From Labyrinthula sp. Ha (Eukaryota > Sar > Bigyra > Labyrinthulida > Labyrinthulaceae): 64,000 nt of DNA. The position numbers were made by a program, and so were the translations under genes. The stretch's first letter is position 1; each line of letters starts with the position of its first letter. Where the stretch lies: the NCBI GenBank assembly GCA_015227615.1, contig JAALGZ010000005.1, positions 1,550,001-1,614,000 of the forward strand. Reading direction: 5' to 3'. Below, one piece after another: positions 36,818-49,905 of this stretch. The notes under the pieces were generated by a model. The model had not been told where the DNA came from, did not search any database, and was given only the letters and a program-made list of their open reading frames with translations.

Positions 36818-38227
36818 CTAAACTAGCGTGGGATCACCTAAGACTCTCGGTCGAACACGCAGCTTTAAACCTACAAGAAAGCAAAAGCTAATTGAAGCAA
36901 CACCTAGCCAAAAGAAACCCTGGGATAAAAGATCTCGGTTTGTATCAAGCGGTGCTTCAGATGATAAAACTAATGTTTTGGTGCCGTCAAATTCAGACAC
37001 CGGGAAATTTGGAATAACTCTAAGTGTAATGAGATCCCCTTTCTCAAATCCATATGTTAAGTCTTCCACTTCAATGTCGGAATTATTTGTAAACGCTTCT
37101 TCCAAATATCTAAACTTCAACTTCGCAAAAGGCTTTCGAAAGGAGCTGAAGGCTGCATTCTTCATCCACAAAACAAAAGGAGCGAACCTAACACCATTTT
37201 CTGAATTACTGTCTGAAAAGTCATCTGGAGGAAGAATTCCACCTTCATTAATGAGAACATGAGACTGTTTGACACAAGATGCGCATCCACTTCCCTTAAT
37301 AAAAGTGTTCTCATCCAGATCATTTTGTTGGCTCAAAGCAACTTGTTTCCAGGTATTACACTCACTCCGTTCAGCAGGATTATCTTCAGGGTAGCAACTA
37401 AACTGATCATACGTTTGCCAAATATATTCATAAAGATCATATTGGGGAAAATTAACAGCTCTAGTAGGATTTTTATATTCTGTTTCGGCAAGTTCCTCAA
37501 ACTCTTGAGACAAAGTAACCTCCACGTCTTCCTCATCCGAAACCGAGATCCCATTCACCCAAGATAAGCTATGAGTTTTTGCAACAAATGAACTCAGTTG
37601 AACTCCATCATTAAAGTAACTTTGTGGGATCAACCCACAAGGAAAGTATATACGTTCTTCGTTCTCTTCGAACGAGACCAAACTTTCCTCCACATCACAC
37701 GAGTCTTCTAAATCTTGCACAACGGCAGACAGACCCTCGTTCAGCGTATTAAGGCTTCCATCTAATTGTGAAATGGATCTTGATTCCATGTAACGTCTAT
37801 GGTTTTGATATACGTTTGTCAGCTCATAGTATAAGAAAAGCTCCTGGCTCAGTGGAATGTTCTCCTGCACTTCAAACTGCAAGAAGCAGGGTTGATTGTC
37901 CCCGGAAACTATAGAGCTATATCCTTGATTTATCTCCGTTATTCGGCACTCTTCGTACCTAAACGTAGCGTTTGCTGTCTGTGTTTTTCCGTCGTCGTAC
38001 ATTATGCTCTGTTCGAAGAACTTTGCCTTCTGTTCGGTATCGAATGAGCCAGAAAGTCCTGCACTAGATATAAATGAAATGATAGAAACGAAAAGTAGCG
38101 AAAAAAAAGTAAACAGAGGCGTCGATATTGGCTGCCATGCGCTCAATTCTTGTCGGAGAATCTTTTCTCTATTTTCACTCATAACAAGAAACTTTATCCC
38201 GTACGGTAATGTTATCTTGAGTTTCAT
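36818..38227 (-). CDS. CDC50/LEM3 family protein (P4-ATPase flippase beta subunit)
   Basis: A 469-residue single exon. After LRQELSAWQPISTP (the cytosolic RQQ-type motif) comes TM1 (TPLFTFFSLLFVSIISFISS) and a large lumenal domain. This has FLYYELTNVYQNHRRYMES, FPCGLIPQSYFND, FVLWMKNAAFSSFRKPF and FPVSEFDGTKTLVLSS, then TM2 (FFWLGVASISFCFLVGLKL). These are the core signatures of CDC50 proteins, which chaperone P4-ATPases out of the ER and support phospholipid flipping. The lumenal domain is longer than in yeast or animals because of acidic insertions (e.g. DEEDVEVTLSQEFEE). A second in-frame Met at residue 16 (MSENREK) is an alternative start. Confidence 0.93.
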   Translation of the reverse strand: MKLKITLPYGIKFLVMSENREKILRQELSAWQPISTPLFTFFSLLFVSIISFISSAGLSGSFDTEQKAKFFEQSIMYDDGKTQTANATFRYEECRITEINQGYSSIVSGDNQPCFLQFEVQENIPLSQELFLYYELTNVYQNHRRYMESRSISQLDGSLNTLNEGLSAVVQDLEDSCDVEESLVSFEENEERIYFPCGLIPQSYFNDGVQLSSFVAKTHSLSWVNGISVSDEEDVEVTLSQEFEELAETEYKNPTRAVNFPQYDLYEYIWQTYDQFSCYPEDNPAERSECNTWKQVALSQQNDLDENTFIKGSGCASCVKQSHVLINEGGILPPDDFSDSNSENGVRFAPFVLWMKNAAFSSFRKPFAKLKFRYLEEAFTNNSDIEVEDLTYGFEKGDLITLRVIPNFPVSEFDGTKTLVLSSEAPLDTNRDLLSQGFFWLGVASISFCFLVGLKLRVRPRVLGDPTLV

Positions 38228-38768
38228 TCAAGCTTTTTGGACTTTTGAGTACCTTTTACCTGCATATAAAGAGAACGGGGGCCAAGAAAGATACATCAGC
38301 AGTTGAACCCAGCAAAAATTTAGTAGTAAATTTAAAAGGATATTCATATGATACGTACTTTTATAATTTGAAGCACTTTTTCACAGTATATAACCTTCCT
38401 ATCAGAGAGTGGATTAATGAGAACCTAGGTGACACTATAAACTCTTACTTATTCGGCTAGAAAGCGACTTTATGAAAAATCAGAAACCTAGTGAGATTAA
38501 ACTATTACAGTAACATCAAGGTCATATGAGCAACTCTTATTTCCGAGTTTTTAAGGTAGAGCTGTTTTCCACGGTGAAAGAGGAACTATGTATCTCCGCA
38601 CCCAAAAAAACACTAAATCAAGTGCTTCTAAGGACTCTAGGTGGAAATACCAAAGTCCTAAGTAATCACCTCAAAAACAGGTTCATAACTGCTCTTTTAC
38701 TTTTTTTTAGAAAAAATACTAGAGTTGACTCTGCTTAGTGACAGTCCGCCCGAATGCAAAACTTGGTT

Positions 38769-39837
38769 TTACTTGGTAGTCTGATTAATAAAACCGAGCA
38801 GCCTCCTATAATATTCGATTCCGGCTTTAATTGGTGTATCATTATGCATTCCATTCAACACGAAAAACAAATCATCTTCAAACCCGCACCTTTTCCTTGT
38901 TGCAATGAGACTGTCAATTTGTGCTGGTGGAATGAGTTCATCTTTCCTGCCAGAAACAAACATCATTTTCTTTGGCTTAATGCTTTGCATCTTTTCATAA
39001 TTGTCCCAAACTTCTGTTAAAACAGGTGGTTTTAAGATTCTTTCGAATGGCTTTAAGAAAGGAAATAATACCAACGCGATATCTTTGATGCTGCTGAATG
39101 TATTCTCTACTATCAATCCCTTGATTTTATCTCCCCTTCCTTCTACCTCCAATCTATGCTGTAAATGTATAGCAACAGCTGCACCCAATGATTTACCAAA
39201 AACTATAATCTTCTCACTATTGATTAGCTCATGCTCCACCGCAGCTTTAAAAAATGCATATGCATCTTCTTCCAGACCTTTCTGTGTTATAGCTGCATCT
39301 CCCGAATCTCCAAAGCCCCGATAATCTGCTGCTAATATATTGACTTTGCAAGTTTTTCTAAGCTCAGCAAATAAAGGAAGACGAAGAGAAATGTTTCCTG
39401 CGTTTCCATGAAAGTACAGTACAGTTGTTGCAGCCTTTGTCGCTTCGACGGTGTCTTGCTTCAGTAACCATCCATGAACCTGCACACCATCGGTGGTTAT
39501 TGGTTGAATATCTTCATATGGTATTCCACCAAAACTTAAAGGATTAAATCTGTTTCGTCTGAACGATGACCAACAAACGAAAAGAGTACCGTGGAGCTAG
39601 CTTAGGATCAGGTTCCGGGATGTAAATAAGCTTTCCTAATTAGATAAATTATATAAATTGAAATTACCCTGGAAAACAATCAAGGTTCCAAAAAACATGG
39701 TCACAAGTAAAGAGGCAACTTTGACAGTTGGGATCAGTAAGCCGTGGTTGTGCGCAAGATAACCGACAACGAATAAAACAAGCGAAGAAAATACGTCCTA
39801 ATGTGAAAAACCCATATCGAATTAATTGAGAGAACAT
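38769..39837 (-). CDS. ABHD13/BEM46-like alpha/beta hydrolase, split by tiny introns
   Basis: The main exon (39558-38769) carries YFHGNAGNI (oxyanion region), DYRGFGDSG, the nucleophile elbow FGKSLGAAVAIHL, VENTFSSI, FVSGRKDELIPP (acid) and GMHNDTP (His), all diagnostic of the membrane-anchored ABHD13/BEM46 group. Upstream exons are recovered by splicing a 31-nt intron (39559-39589) and a 32-nt intron (39636-39667). This yields TMFFGTLIVFQGKLIYIPEP then FGGIPYEDIQPITTDG, which matches the family N-terminus. The first exon is tentative: ATG at 39837 with a 76-nt intron (39719-39794) restores the frame and a hydrophobic N-terminal anchor. It is probably an esterase or thioesterase on an internal membrane; the substrate is unknown. 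Confidence 0.85.
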
Positions 39838-42800
39838 TGAATTTTTCTGGTTTTCTTGTTCTGAGGTATTTGGTGATCTACTAGCTGGGCTTTATCCAGA
39901 TATATGTTTTCTCTCTTGAATTGGAGACCTATTGCAGATTGTGCAAATCTTGGGCACAATCCCTGAATCGTGAATCACTGTGATTTAGATTTGGCATCTA
40001 TAAGAATAACAGGGGGAACTAAAGTCCATATCTGAGACGGTTAACGATAAGAACCAGCTGTTTCAAATAATACCTTACCGGTGATATTCGGTAACGTCTT
40101 TCATTTGATTTTCTTATCGTTTCTACCTATAGCAAACCCTAGGGCAAACTAACAGATTCGGCATAAACTTCGTTCAATTATATAGAGCAAGAACTCTGCC
40201 CGAACTGGTTCTTTCTATTGTTGATTTCTTAGTCCTCTTTTTTTATTCTGCATAAAGATTCTATTCTTATGTATTTACAAGAATATTTATTGACCAACAC
40301 GACGACTGCATTCAAACCACTGAACCATGCTCCAGCAAATTTGAAAGTTTAATATGCAAACTATTTGCACTATTTTAAGGTACAAGCTTATGTCATGGAC
40401 GCTGAGGTTCTAAATGGTCGGAAACTCATTCTTCTAGCTACTAACTACAATAAAAAATCTACCCATCTCGCAAACGGTGAAACTATCCTATAGCCACAAG
40501 AATGATTCGAAGAAAAATAAGGGTACCAAAGATATCATTATCATTAACTTTCCTTAACATTTTTATTACCTCTACGCTATATCTTGAATTTTTTTAACCC
40601 AACTCTACTATAGTTAAAAGAGCAAGAGAAATAACAAGATGTAGACCAGGTAAGAACTATGCTTCAGATAGGGGGTGTTAGCACTCTCCAGATTAAGGAA
40701 TTCAACTATTGAAGCTCAAACGGACAAACTTCAGAGATAACCAAAATATTACACCATCATTTTCCAAGAGACTTCAAAGAAATGGGGTTGAATTTCACTT
40801 ATTCCTTTGAGAACCGGGCATTGTGATGTTTATAAGGGCTAAGCTACAAGACATTTTCAGCAATAGAGTATGGAACAAAACTTTCGTTGAATACTTCTAT
40901 ACAAATTTCCACAAGTTTAGTACTATATCTAATCTCTTTTTGAAGATAAACCTTCAATATATCACCCTTTGTACCTGTCCTATAGTTTTTCCGTACAGCT
41001 TTCTAATTCAAACTTTCTTCGTCGTATCTCTAAAGGTTTTCTTCCCCAGCAAAATACTGATTAGAAAATTGCATAACTAATGGGTATTAGTTATTCTTTT
41101 TAAAGTTCAAAAAATCGGGAAAATACCTTAAATACACCAACTAGTTTTTCTTTAAATCGGTCCTATATTATACACATGTAGTTTGTATTCTAATATTTTG
41201 GATGAATATTCAGTTGCAGGACAAGACATTTATTTTGTTCCATGAACATAATCCTCATTCTTAAGCATATTTTACTTAACTTTTAGTTTATTTTCGACTC
41301 AAACTGATGGCTCGTTCTTACCTTAAGCTAAGAAGAGTATTTAGAGAACATCGTCAATAAGCATTTTCAGTATCTTACGAGGTAATATACTTGAGAGTTC
41401 TCGGGTTTTGTATTTCAACAGTTGAATTTGGATGAGAATTTTGAAGTAAAACTTCCAACTAGTCAATTTTCATCATTTTTTGCTTACAGTATTGCCCTAA
41501 TGCTCGTTTCAGTTATGTTTAAAAAGGAATTTGTGTTTTGTTTCAGAATTATATGAGTCAATACATCAGCCGAACACCCCAAACCAAACATAAAGCAATC
41601 TATTTAAGCTGAGGTAACAATTTATAAATTCATAATCTATAATCAGAACAGACGAGCTACTATCATATGCAGAGTACACAGTTAATTAAATAATTGTGAA
41701 AATATTACTAAATAAGTACAACAAATCGACACAAGCCGAAAACAATATCTCATGTACTGTTTCCAGCAACAAGGTTTGATAATGCTGCACTAAAATAAAC
41801 TCAGATATTCAATGATCTATTAGCGACTAAAAAAACAAAATTTACTGAACAAGTCAATGAAATTAAGATACGAAATAAGTTTTCATTTACAAATAAAATA
41901 TTAACTTCTTCTTTACTGGTGAGATTCTTCTATTTCTTATAGCTGCGTATCCATTAATATCGATATAGCAGTCGACTTTAATCGTAACAATTTGATCGGG
42001 TTTACCGACTACCCGTCCTGTACACACTCAAGTTCGTTTCCCATCCTGTAAAATCCTAATTGAACCAAGCAGTTTACCGAATTCCACCAAAGTTCAAAGG
42101 AAACGGCCTAATTTTACTCGAACTCAACAGATAATTTTTTACTGGCTGAATATCAATTTGAACTGAAACCTAACTTTTGTGATTCGCTCCCATCTGTCAC
42201 CATATTGATAGGAGTGGTTATATGTATGATCTTGGTTTATAGCGAAAGAACTTATCTCTAAAATTTTGGTGGGCCGTACTATAATGCCACGACATTATGT
42301 CACAAGTTGTGCTGATCTAGTTTCACTCCATCTCGACGGAAGTATGATCCAAGTAGGGCTATAAAGCCTAATGCTTATGCGTATCGTTGTTTTCGTACTG
42401 ACTCTGATGCTGACGCAAACTGCTTCGGCAAACTAAATTTACGGCGAGCTTGATTGCAAATAACTATTTCGCTCAAGTGACCAAGTTTATATAGTTGGTG
42501 CAAGATATTCTAGCTACATGGTATAAGAATATAAAATTTAAGCTGTTCACTATATATTGAAACAAAAAGCTTGCTCGATTATAAATTCATTAAGAGCATA
42601 CACAAAGGTAATGTTATAGAGCTAATGAAGTCAGATATATTAGGTAAGTACTAATGTTCATACCGGTGAAATTACATCAGAACGTACTTCAAAAAATTTG
42701 CGGGGACTTAAGATTCATTTAGGAATACTTTTATCCAGGTTTTAAACTTTAGGAGAACATACAGCTAAGATAAAATAGATTGAATCTCCATTAAATTAAA

Positions 42801-45178
42801 GTTAACTAGCTCTAGTCATAGATGCCACATTAATTTTCCCGTATGAACTTAGGATGACTTGAGGTGAAGATACCCATGGCTTTTGCACTCTGGTAAGAAA
42901 AATAAGATCTCTAAAGTTGATATTACATAGTTAAGAATAACAATTCTAAGTTTACTGAAGCAAAACTTACTTGATCAATCATTGAAGAGAATAGAGCAGA
43001 AAATATGTTGTTTTTAAAGCGAGCAAACCATGGATAATAGTCCACGAGAGGTAGTACCTCCACAAGGAATCTTATTGTTAAAAAATAATATCTTTGCTAG
43101 TTAATGACAAAGAATTTACTCTGATATTTTCGATCTTACTTCTTTAGTCTGTGGAATTAAGCATTCTTGATTCAGCATAGATGAATTAGATAAGTGAATA
43201 ATTCTTAAGTTTCATTTATTATGGATCGTAGAAGTAAATTAGCTGCAAGATTAAGGCCGGCAACAGGATTGATCACATTATCAAAATTATTAGAATTCAC
43301 GGATCATACCCTTTCCAGAACTTATAACTGGGTTTGCTGATTTCAAGAAAGAAGGGTTTAGGTTATTGATTTAACGCTTCTCAGGCTATGAAGTAAGAAA
43401 GATATATATTCAACTTCTCTAGAACCATTTAAACGAGCTTTACACTGAATAAGACTTGTAGTGGGTTAAACAAAAATTTCCGCGGCTTAAGGTGTTATAA
43501 CGTCTCTTACTTATATCACTAAGTTGATCACCTTTCTCATGGTGGTCAACTATCCTCGAGCTTAGAAGCGTAGAACCAGTGAAAAATAAACTTGATAAGA
43601 GAGATATCCGTAGAATTCTGGTTTGGAAGTTCTCAAACATTGAAGCTGATGGAAAAGTGATGTATCTATATAAGGTATGACTGTGTTTGCATAATAAGAG
43701 TCAAACTCAGTTTTTGAACTGAAATAGGTTACCTCACAGCAGGAAAACTCTTGCGTAAGAAATTAACACTTAGAATGGTACCTTATTCCTATCACCAGAC
43801 TTTAACCTCTTGAATAACAGAAAATCGTAGTTCAGAGTATCTTATTATATTTTCAGCTTACAAAGAAAAAGTTTTTATCCGCCAAATGCTTTGAAATGAT
43901 TTAGAAAATTACAGTAGCTCGTATTTCAATAACCATCGGACTAAGATAGGACAACGTACCCGAGTGATCTTTTGGTGGTAGGTTTATTGGTCATCAACCT
44001 ATAATTCTTCCATACCCTGTTAAAATCCACCTTGTAGATGCTATTTTTTAGCTTCTGCGATTATCTAGACAATCTTTCTGTTAGCGATAATACTCAAAAT
44101 TTTGGCTGCAGGATGGGTCTTAATCCATTCGAAATTACCTGGATATATTGAATTGAGCACTTTTTCTTGTTATAAAGCTTAATATATAAACAAAACAATT
44201 TTTAACTACCTCTTATGATCTTAATATTTTTTTAAATTCAATGACATTGTTCAACAGAGAACTTGAGCTCATAATTTCAAGTATAAGGGTTAAAACACAT
44301 TTTGATAGTCCCGAACTTATTAAGTTATAAGTACTTCAATTAGTACAAATTATGCCCTATTTGAGAAATAAGAGAAGAGATATTGTGACAGCTGAAGGAA
44401 ATGCAAAATATCTACATTAACTTTGAGTCAAACAGCTATTTAGATTATTCTAACCCGCACAACCAAGAAAAAAACCCAACTTGAGAAGTACCTGAGAACA
44501 CTTTATAGGAGAATATTAAATTCAGCAAATTTTTAAAATAGCGCAGTAAAAAAATAAGAAGAATTTTAATTTAAAGTTGTAATTATTATTATAATGTAGT
44601 TAATACTTTCTATCTTTTCTTGAAAATGTTTGTCATTACCGCTTCTTTTTTACTACTGGCACCAAGAAATAAGAAAAAAAACATACAGGGAAACAGTTAC
44701 AATAATTGGCTCTTAATAGTGTTATATCGATCTTCTTGGGACAAATTAAAATTAAAATTTATACTTTTTGTATTAGGTGTATTTGTCACAGAGAAATTAT
44801 AGATGTCACGAAAGTAAAGTATCGTATACCGCGATAAGGTATGGATTGCGGAGGAAAACTCAGTTACAATAAGCTTAGGTGCAAATTTTTTCTAAAAAAT
44901 GCTACAGGTACATCCTTGTGAGAACAAATGCTTCGAAAATTATTTTTTTGAGCTCATCCTTGATAGGAACCAAACTACCAAGTGTCCCGAGTTTCAACTA
45001 AACGAAAATTAGAAGTAACACTTAATATTTTAGATTGAGATGCTTACTTTACTAAGAAGAAGACAGCGTATCCTGAATGGGGGATTCTTAGTATCCTTTT
45101 CGTCTATTGTTTAGATGATATTCCATACTTTTATGATTCCAAGATGGAGAGAGCGAGGTGCAAATTTTATAAAACGAT
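39838..45178. other. Gene desert
   Basis: About 5.3 kb, AT-rich, with no recognisable coding block, RNA or repeat. 42,230-42,460 is slightly richer in GC but has no frame. Confidence 0.6.
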
Positions 45179-46232
45179 ATGGTATTACCGCAGGTAACAC
45201 ATCTCAAAAATCCGAACGTAAGTCACATGACCTTTTTCGAAACGACCCCATGGCAGGAATTTCCTGAATCAAGCACTGCAAAGGTCCTTGCGTTCTTCCT
45301 CGTCCTTCTATGTACCCTCATTTCTTATTTTAAGTATAGCCCTTTTGATCTCTTTTCATAACATCATAAATCACGTCCGAAACTTTACAAAACCAAACCT
45401 GCAAAAAAACATTATCAGAATTCTAATCCTTGTTCCATTTTATTCCTTTCTCAGTTTCTTATCTCTCCTAATAGCAACTGGACATGTTTACCTTGACTCT
45501 ATTCGTGATATTTGGGAAGCAGTAGTTGTCTACTCTTTTCTAAACTTAATCCTTGGATACTGCGGAGGAGAGAACTCTTGTCTCGCTGAGCTAAATCTTG
45601 ATGCGAAATATCTTCGTCTATGCAAACAGGGAACTTTACAATTTGTATTTGTCAAAATAATATCTACACTGTTTTCTCTAGTCTTCGCAGCGAGTAGAAA
45701 CCAGAAACTCATAAATGATTTTGCTCTGATTGAGTTAATTGTATACAATTTGAGTTACACTCTGGCTCTTTATTATTTATATCTATTTTATAAACTTACG
45801 AAAGAACATACTGGACTTAAAAATAAGAAGCCGGTGATGAAATTTTTATCTGTTAAGATTGTCATTTTTGCAACTTATTATCAAAAATTAGTTTTTGACT
45901 TTGTTCCTGCTTTTGATGGTAGAAGAACAGATTGGAATAATTTTATCCTGTGCGCTGAGATGCCTTTTTTTGCTCTTATTCAATACTTTGGGTTTTCTTT
46001 TGCTGAATTTGTAGTTGAAAGACAAGGAAATGATAACGAAGACCTTAAATTTGATGAGAAACTAGGGCAAGTGTTAGATTGGAAAGATGTAGCGAAAGAT
46101 GCATATTATAATTTTAATAATAAATATAAAAGTCATTTAAGAGTAGAAGATGATTTCGAAGGATATGATGACACAAAAAATGCGCAACCTGTTTCTTTAT
46201 CAAATAACACAAAAGATATAGAAATAACCTAG
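45179..46232 (+). CDS. TMEM184/LAZ1 (organic solute transporter Ost-alpha-like) multi-pass membrane protein, one 28-nt intron
   Basis: Exons 45179-45311 and 45340-46232 are joined over a 28-nt intron (45312-45339, GTACCC to GTATAG, phase 1), giving 341 residues. Splicing rebuilds helix 1 (AKVLAFFLVLL then SLLISFHNII) before NFTKPNLQKNIIRILILVPFY, the family signature. DSIRDIWEAVVVYSFLNL, CKQGTLQFVFVK, YNLSYTLALYYLYLFY and KFLSVKIVIFATYYQ follow in the expected order. About seven membrane helices are predicted. Family members act in endomembrane or vacuolar trafficking and solute transport. The start is uncertain: ATG 45179 is used, but Met at 45227 is an alternative, and GTAAGT within the leader could be a further donor. 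Confidence 0.85.
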
Positions 46233-49003
46233 AGGTAGCATTGTATCCGGGACAAGAACTATATTTATTTTGATGATTTTTGTTACAAGAATCATTTTCG
46301 AAATATCTGTATAAACAGTTAAACTTAAAATATTACAAAAAGCTAGTTCTTTTTTTTATGCAGCCTTGAAATATTTTTACAGTATTCGGATATATTTTTG
46401 GTTTTACAAGAGTTCTAAGATTAATCCTTAGCCGATCGCTTAAGAAGGAATTAAATTACCCTTCTTTGAGAAAAGAATGTTACCATTAACTCAAGATTTT
46501 TTTGCCCGAACGAGTATGTATGCAGAAAAGTATGAATTTTAGTACCTTTTTGTTGTTTCTACATTCATAGATTTTTTTCGTTTCTTCTTGCTGCATAAGG
46601 GCCTTAAAGAAATGAGCAAGTAGGTATTAGTATTGTGACTACAATGCTTCAAAACCGAAAATATTCTGCAATTACCCTTTTTAAAGATTTCACTATTTCA
46701 GTAAGAGGAACTTTGGTACACTCTGTTTAATCAATAAGTTATTTATTTTTATGCTTTTCCATGCAACCTGTACAGTATACTCAAGAGAAAGAAAGTTTTT
46801 CTCCCCTCGGAGTTGCAAAATTCATTACCTTTCCTTGACTCAATTCATAGCCAATCCGAAAACATGGGGAAAACTTTAAAAAATTATATATCTTTCCTAT
46901 TCAAAATTATAGTAGGACAGTGGAACTCCTTCTCTGTTGTTAGTGCATGGGATACAAGAGGTGTATATAGATTGTTGGTGGTTAAAATAAGAGGTAACAC
47001 TTGAGAAAGTACTTTCTGAACAATGTTTTATGACAAGCTATTTGGCAAATAATAAAAAACTAGAAGTTAGTCATGGGTATGACAAACAACCCCAAAGTAA
47101 ACACATTTAAATATGTTGCTAAAGAGAGGCAACATCCTTATTCACAGCGTACACTAAAAATTATCATTATATGCCTAGTTAGTTTGCATCCTAGATATAC
47201 ATATCCCTTGCAGGTGGTCATTTTTTTGTGCATTAGAATCTTACTGAAACTTCCTAAATTATATTTCAAGAACTCTACGTATCGCAGCATTATTACGCTA
47301 CTTTAGCTATAGTAATATTTGACATGAGAGTATATCTACTTACTTCATCAACAAGAAATATTTCATACCTTTACCTTTGTTACCAATCTTTATGTTAGAA
47401 CAAACTTAGGATCATGCAATGTAGAACGAAATAACTTGTGTTCATACTGTCATGTATGTATATTCACACAGATATAATCCATTAATACTCGGAGCATAAG
47501 TATATCTCCTATTTCAAGTTTATTTATTTATTTTCCTTATCTTGTATTTAGTCACCAACATATCAACAAGAATACACAATCTAGTTTTAATGTTTTTCTT
47601 GCATCCTCAGCTATAGTATAAGAGATAGGATTCCAACTGAAAAAACTAGAAGCACAGCAACCAAGTTCAGCTTCAGCTAGAGGAATATTTGTTCTTCATT
47701 TATGATAAGCATACAACCCTTCATTCAGATGACTGGCCCCTTACGAGCCTCATGAATATCAAAAAGATGCTTACCCTATAGCTAAAATTCTATTTCCTGG
47801 TTCCTTAGGTGCGAGCACTACAGATTATATGAAAAATTCTTCATCTGCTGGTCTTAAGAGTTTAAGACTGATTTCTTTAGATTTAGTTGTGTTTCTAGAG
47901 CCAACATTATTTCCTTAGAATATAAAACATCTAGGACTCATGAAATAAACCTCACCCTTGTAGGGATTCAGGAACAACTTGGAATCAAATGTAACATCAA
48001 AAGAATTTTCTGATCGAGCGCAATGCTAAGCTTATAGTAGTAACATAATTTATGGGTTAGCGTAGAATTGCTTTATTCTTACATAACACGGAATTTTTTT
48101 TTCTTCCTAAAGCAGAGCACCTTTTCTTCACTAATCCAGTAAACGTATTAAATAAGATTATCGGGTTGAGCATATTTGGTGAATAAAAATTAGTCTCGGT
48201 TCTCTATGTTAGATAATAACACAGAATTAAACCTTAATTAGAATGGAAGCTCATACTTTTCTTGGTTGAAGAAAGTACTTCAAAAAATACTGTGTATTTT
48301 TTGTTTCACTTTTTTTTATCTGAAAATGATGTTCATTTTCATTCTTTTCTTCTTTAATGAAAGCGTTTTCGTTGCTCTTGAAAGCCCTAGTTGCTTGTCC
48401 TAATGGTAGTATTCGTACAGCCATAGCTTGATATGGGATTTTCATCTTGAAATTAGTCATGGTTGATAATTAAAAGTATATTTTCAAAAGTATTTGAAAC
48501 TTAGAGAGTATATTTATCGTATAAAAAGTTTATATTTGTGCAATGGAATGAAAGAATAAGGCATCTTTATTAGAGGCTAGGTGCTAATACTGGAAATGAA
48601 GTGTTTCTAACCTGTACTGCTGAATTCGCACAGGTATGAACTTAAATTTACTGATGATAAAAACAAAAATGATATATTGGGACGCACCCAAAATATTGAA
48701 TCCTGGTTTAATCCTTCTAAAGTTGCTAGCAACAGAGTTTCCCCATTCTTCCTTTATCTTTTCTTGTGTCTAGAACTTGTGTGTCATTTCCTCTTAACAC
48801 CTCAGACAAGCTGTTCAAAAACTAGAAAAAAAACATTTATATTTTTATATGAAGTGGTATTCTTTTTTTAACACAAGGGCATGAAATGTATATTGAAGCG
48901 GAATACCTTAACTTCTTAATTTAGTGCAACTTTCGTTCCATCTAGATGCGTTACAAGAATAATCCCAAAATAGGAGCGGTATGCAACCTCTCCGTACTGA
49001 AGG
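46233..49003. other. Gene-poor stretch
   Basis: About 2.8 kb of AT-rich DNA. Only a possible small protein at 48251-48460 (minus) stands out. Confidence 0.55.
48251..48460 (-). CDS. Possible small protein, unknown
   Basis: A 69-residue ATG frame has a basic amphipathic N-terminus (MTNFKMKIPYQAMAVRI) that could be a mitochondrial signal, then a strongly charged middle (KEEKNENEHH). Its base composition is less AT-biased than the flanks near its start. No family is recognised; it may be real or chance. Confidence 0.3.
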   Translation of the reverse strand: MTNFKMKIPYQAMAVRILPLGQATRAFKSNENAFIKEEKNENEHHFQIKKSETKNTQYFLKYFLQPRKV

Positions 49004-49804
49004 ATGATAACTGAGAAGGATAACGACTTTTCACCTCGGGAACTGGAGAGGCGTAAGCGTCGATTACAAAACTGCGATGAATACAAAAATTCGCAAAATT
49101 TTCTTTCCATGATTCAGGAGCAGATTAATTCGCTGAAAAGTATAGAAGATAGCTTTTGCCACGATGAGAACAAAGAAAATATTAGCGAAAATGTTTCACA
49201 TGGACAGAACCAAAAGTTTGTCTCACCTCAAGGCGCAGCTAAGCTGAAAACAAAGCAAGGAAAATTATCTTTGACCTCGCAGGATCGACTTGGCGCTTTA
49301 AATCCAAGTTTCTCTGAACGGCTCTCTCAAGGCGGAGCTTTCTTCGTTGAAATTTTAACCCCTGAGATACGGAAGGAAAGAAATAGCAGTTGTACTAACA
49401 ACAAAGTGCTTGAGACAAAAGAATGTATTCAATCCGAATACTATAACTGCACATCTGAATATATGGCTCCTGAAACAAGTGGACGACTTTGCATGGAGGT
49501 TGTTGGCGAAACGAATACGAGTTTGACATTGCAAAGTCAAGAGTCGAGGACTGGATCAGTTTCCGAGGCCATAATTTCAGCAGAAACCACAGATGAAAGT
49601 AATTATAAAATATCTTCTGGTGCACTCCATTTTCCTAGTAAGTTGGATGATTGCGGGGCTGTAGAGGACACTGCTCTGGTATTGGAGAAAAAACAATATT
49701 CGAAAGAGCCGATAAGGAAGCGGAACAGTTTTACCTTGGTGAAGTCTATATTTAGAACTCACAAGAAAAACAGAAAGAGCATTTTGCGAAACCCTTTTAA
49801 ATAG
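49004..49804 (+). CDS. Unknown, probably disordered protein with KEN box
   Basis: A 266-residue single exon from ATG. No fold is recognised. The N-terminus is charged and helical (SPRELERRKRRLQNCDEY). DENKENISEN near residue 55 contains a KEN motif in a typical acidic context, an APC/C degradation signal in many cell-cycle proteins. The middle is Ser/Thr/Glu-rich. The C-terminus is strongly basic (RKRNSFTLVKSIFRTHKKN) and could be a nuclear-localisation or DNA/microtubule-binding segment. A cell-cycle role is only an inference from these short motifs. It lies 101 bp upstream of and co-directional with uL22m. Confidence 0.65.
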   Translation: MITEKDNDFSPRELERRKRRLQNCDEYKNSQNFLSMIQEQINSLKSIEDSFCHDENKENISENVSHGQNQKFVSPQGAAKLKTKQGKLSLTSQDRLGALNPSFSERLSQGGAFFVEILTPEIRKERNSSCTNNKVLETKECIQSEYYNCTSEYMAPETSGRLCMEVVGETNTSLTLQSQESRTGSVSEAIISAETTDESNYKISSGALHFPSKLDDCGAVEDTALVLEKKQYSKEPIRKRNSFTLVKSIFRTHKKNRKSILRNPFK

Positions 49805-49905
49805 AACACTTTTAACTGCGCAGTGTACTATGTAACCTATAATGATTAGTTTCATACTGTTTTGATTTTGGGGGAATTCGCAAGGGACATTCGGTCATTA
49901 TTCCA

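Noticed and set aside
40823-41080. 85-codon hydrophobic frame
   Set aside because: Composition matches random AT-rich translation; no splice-linked neighbours found.
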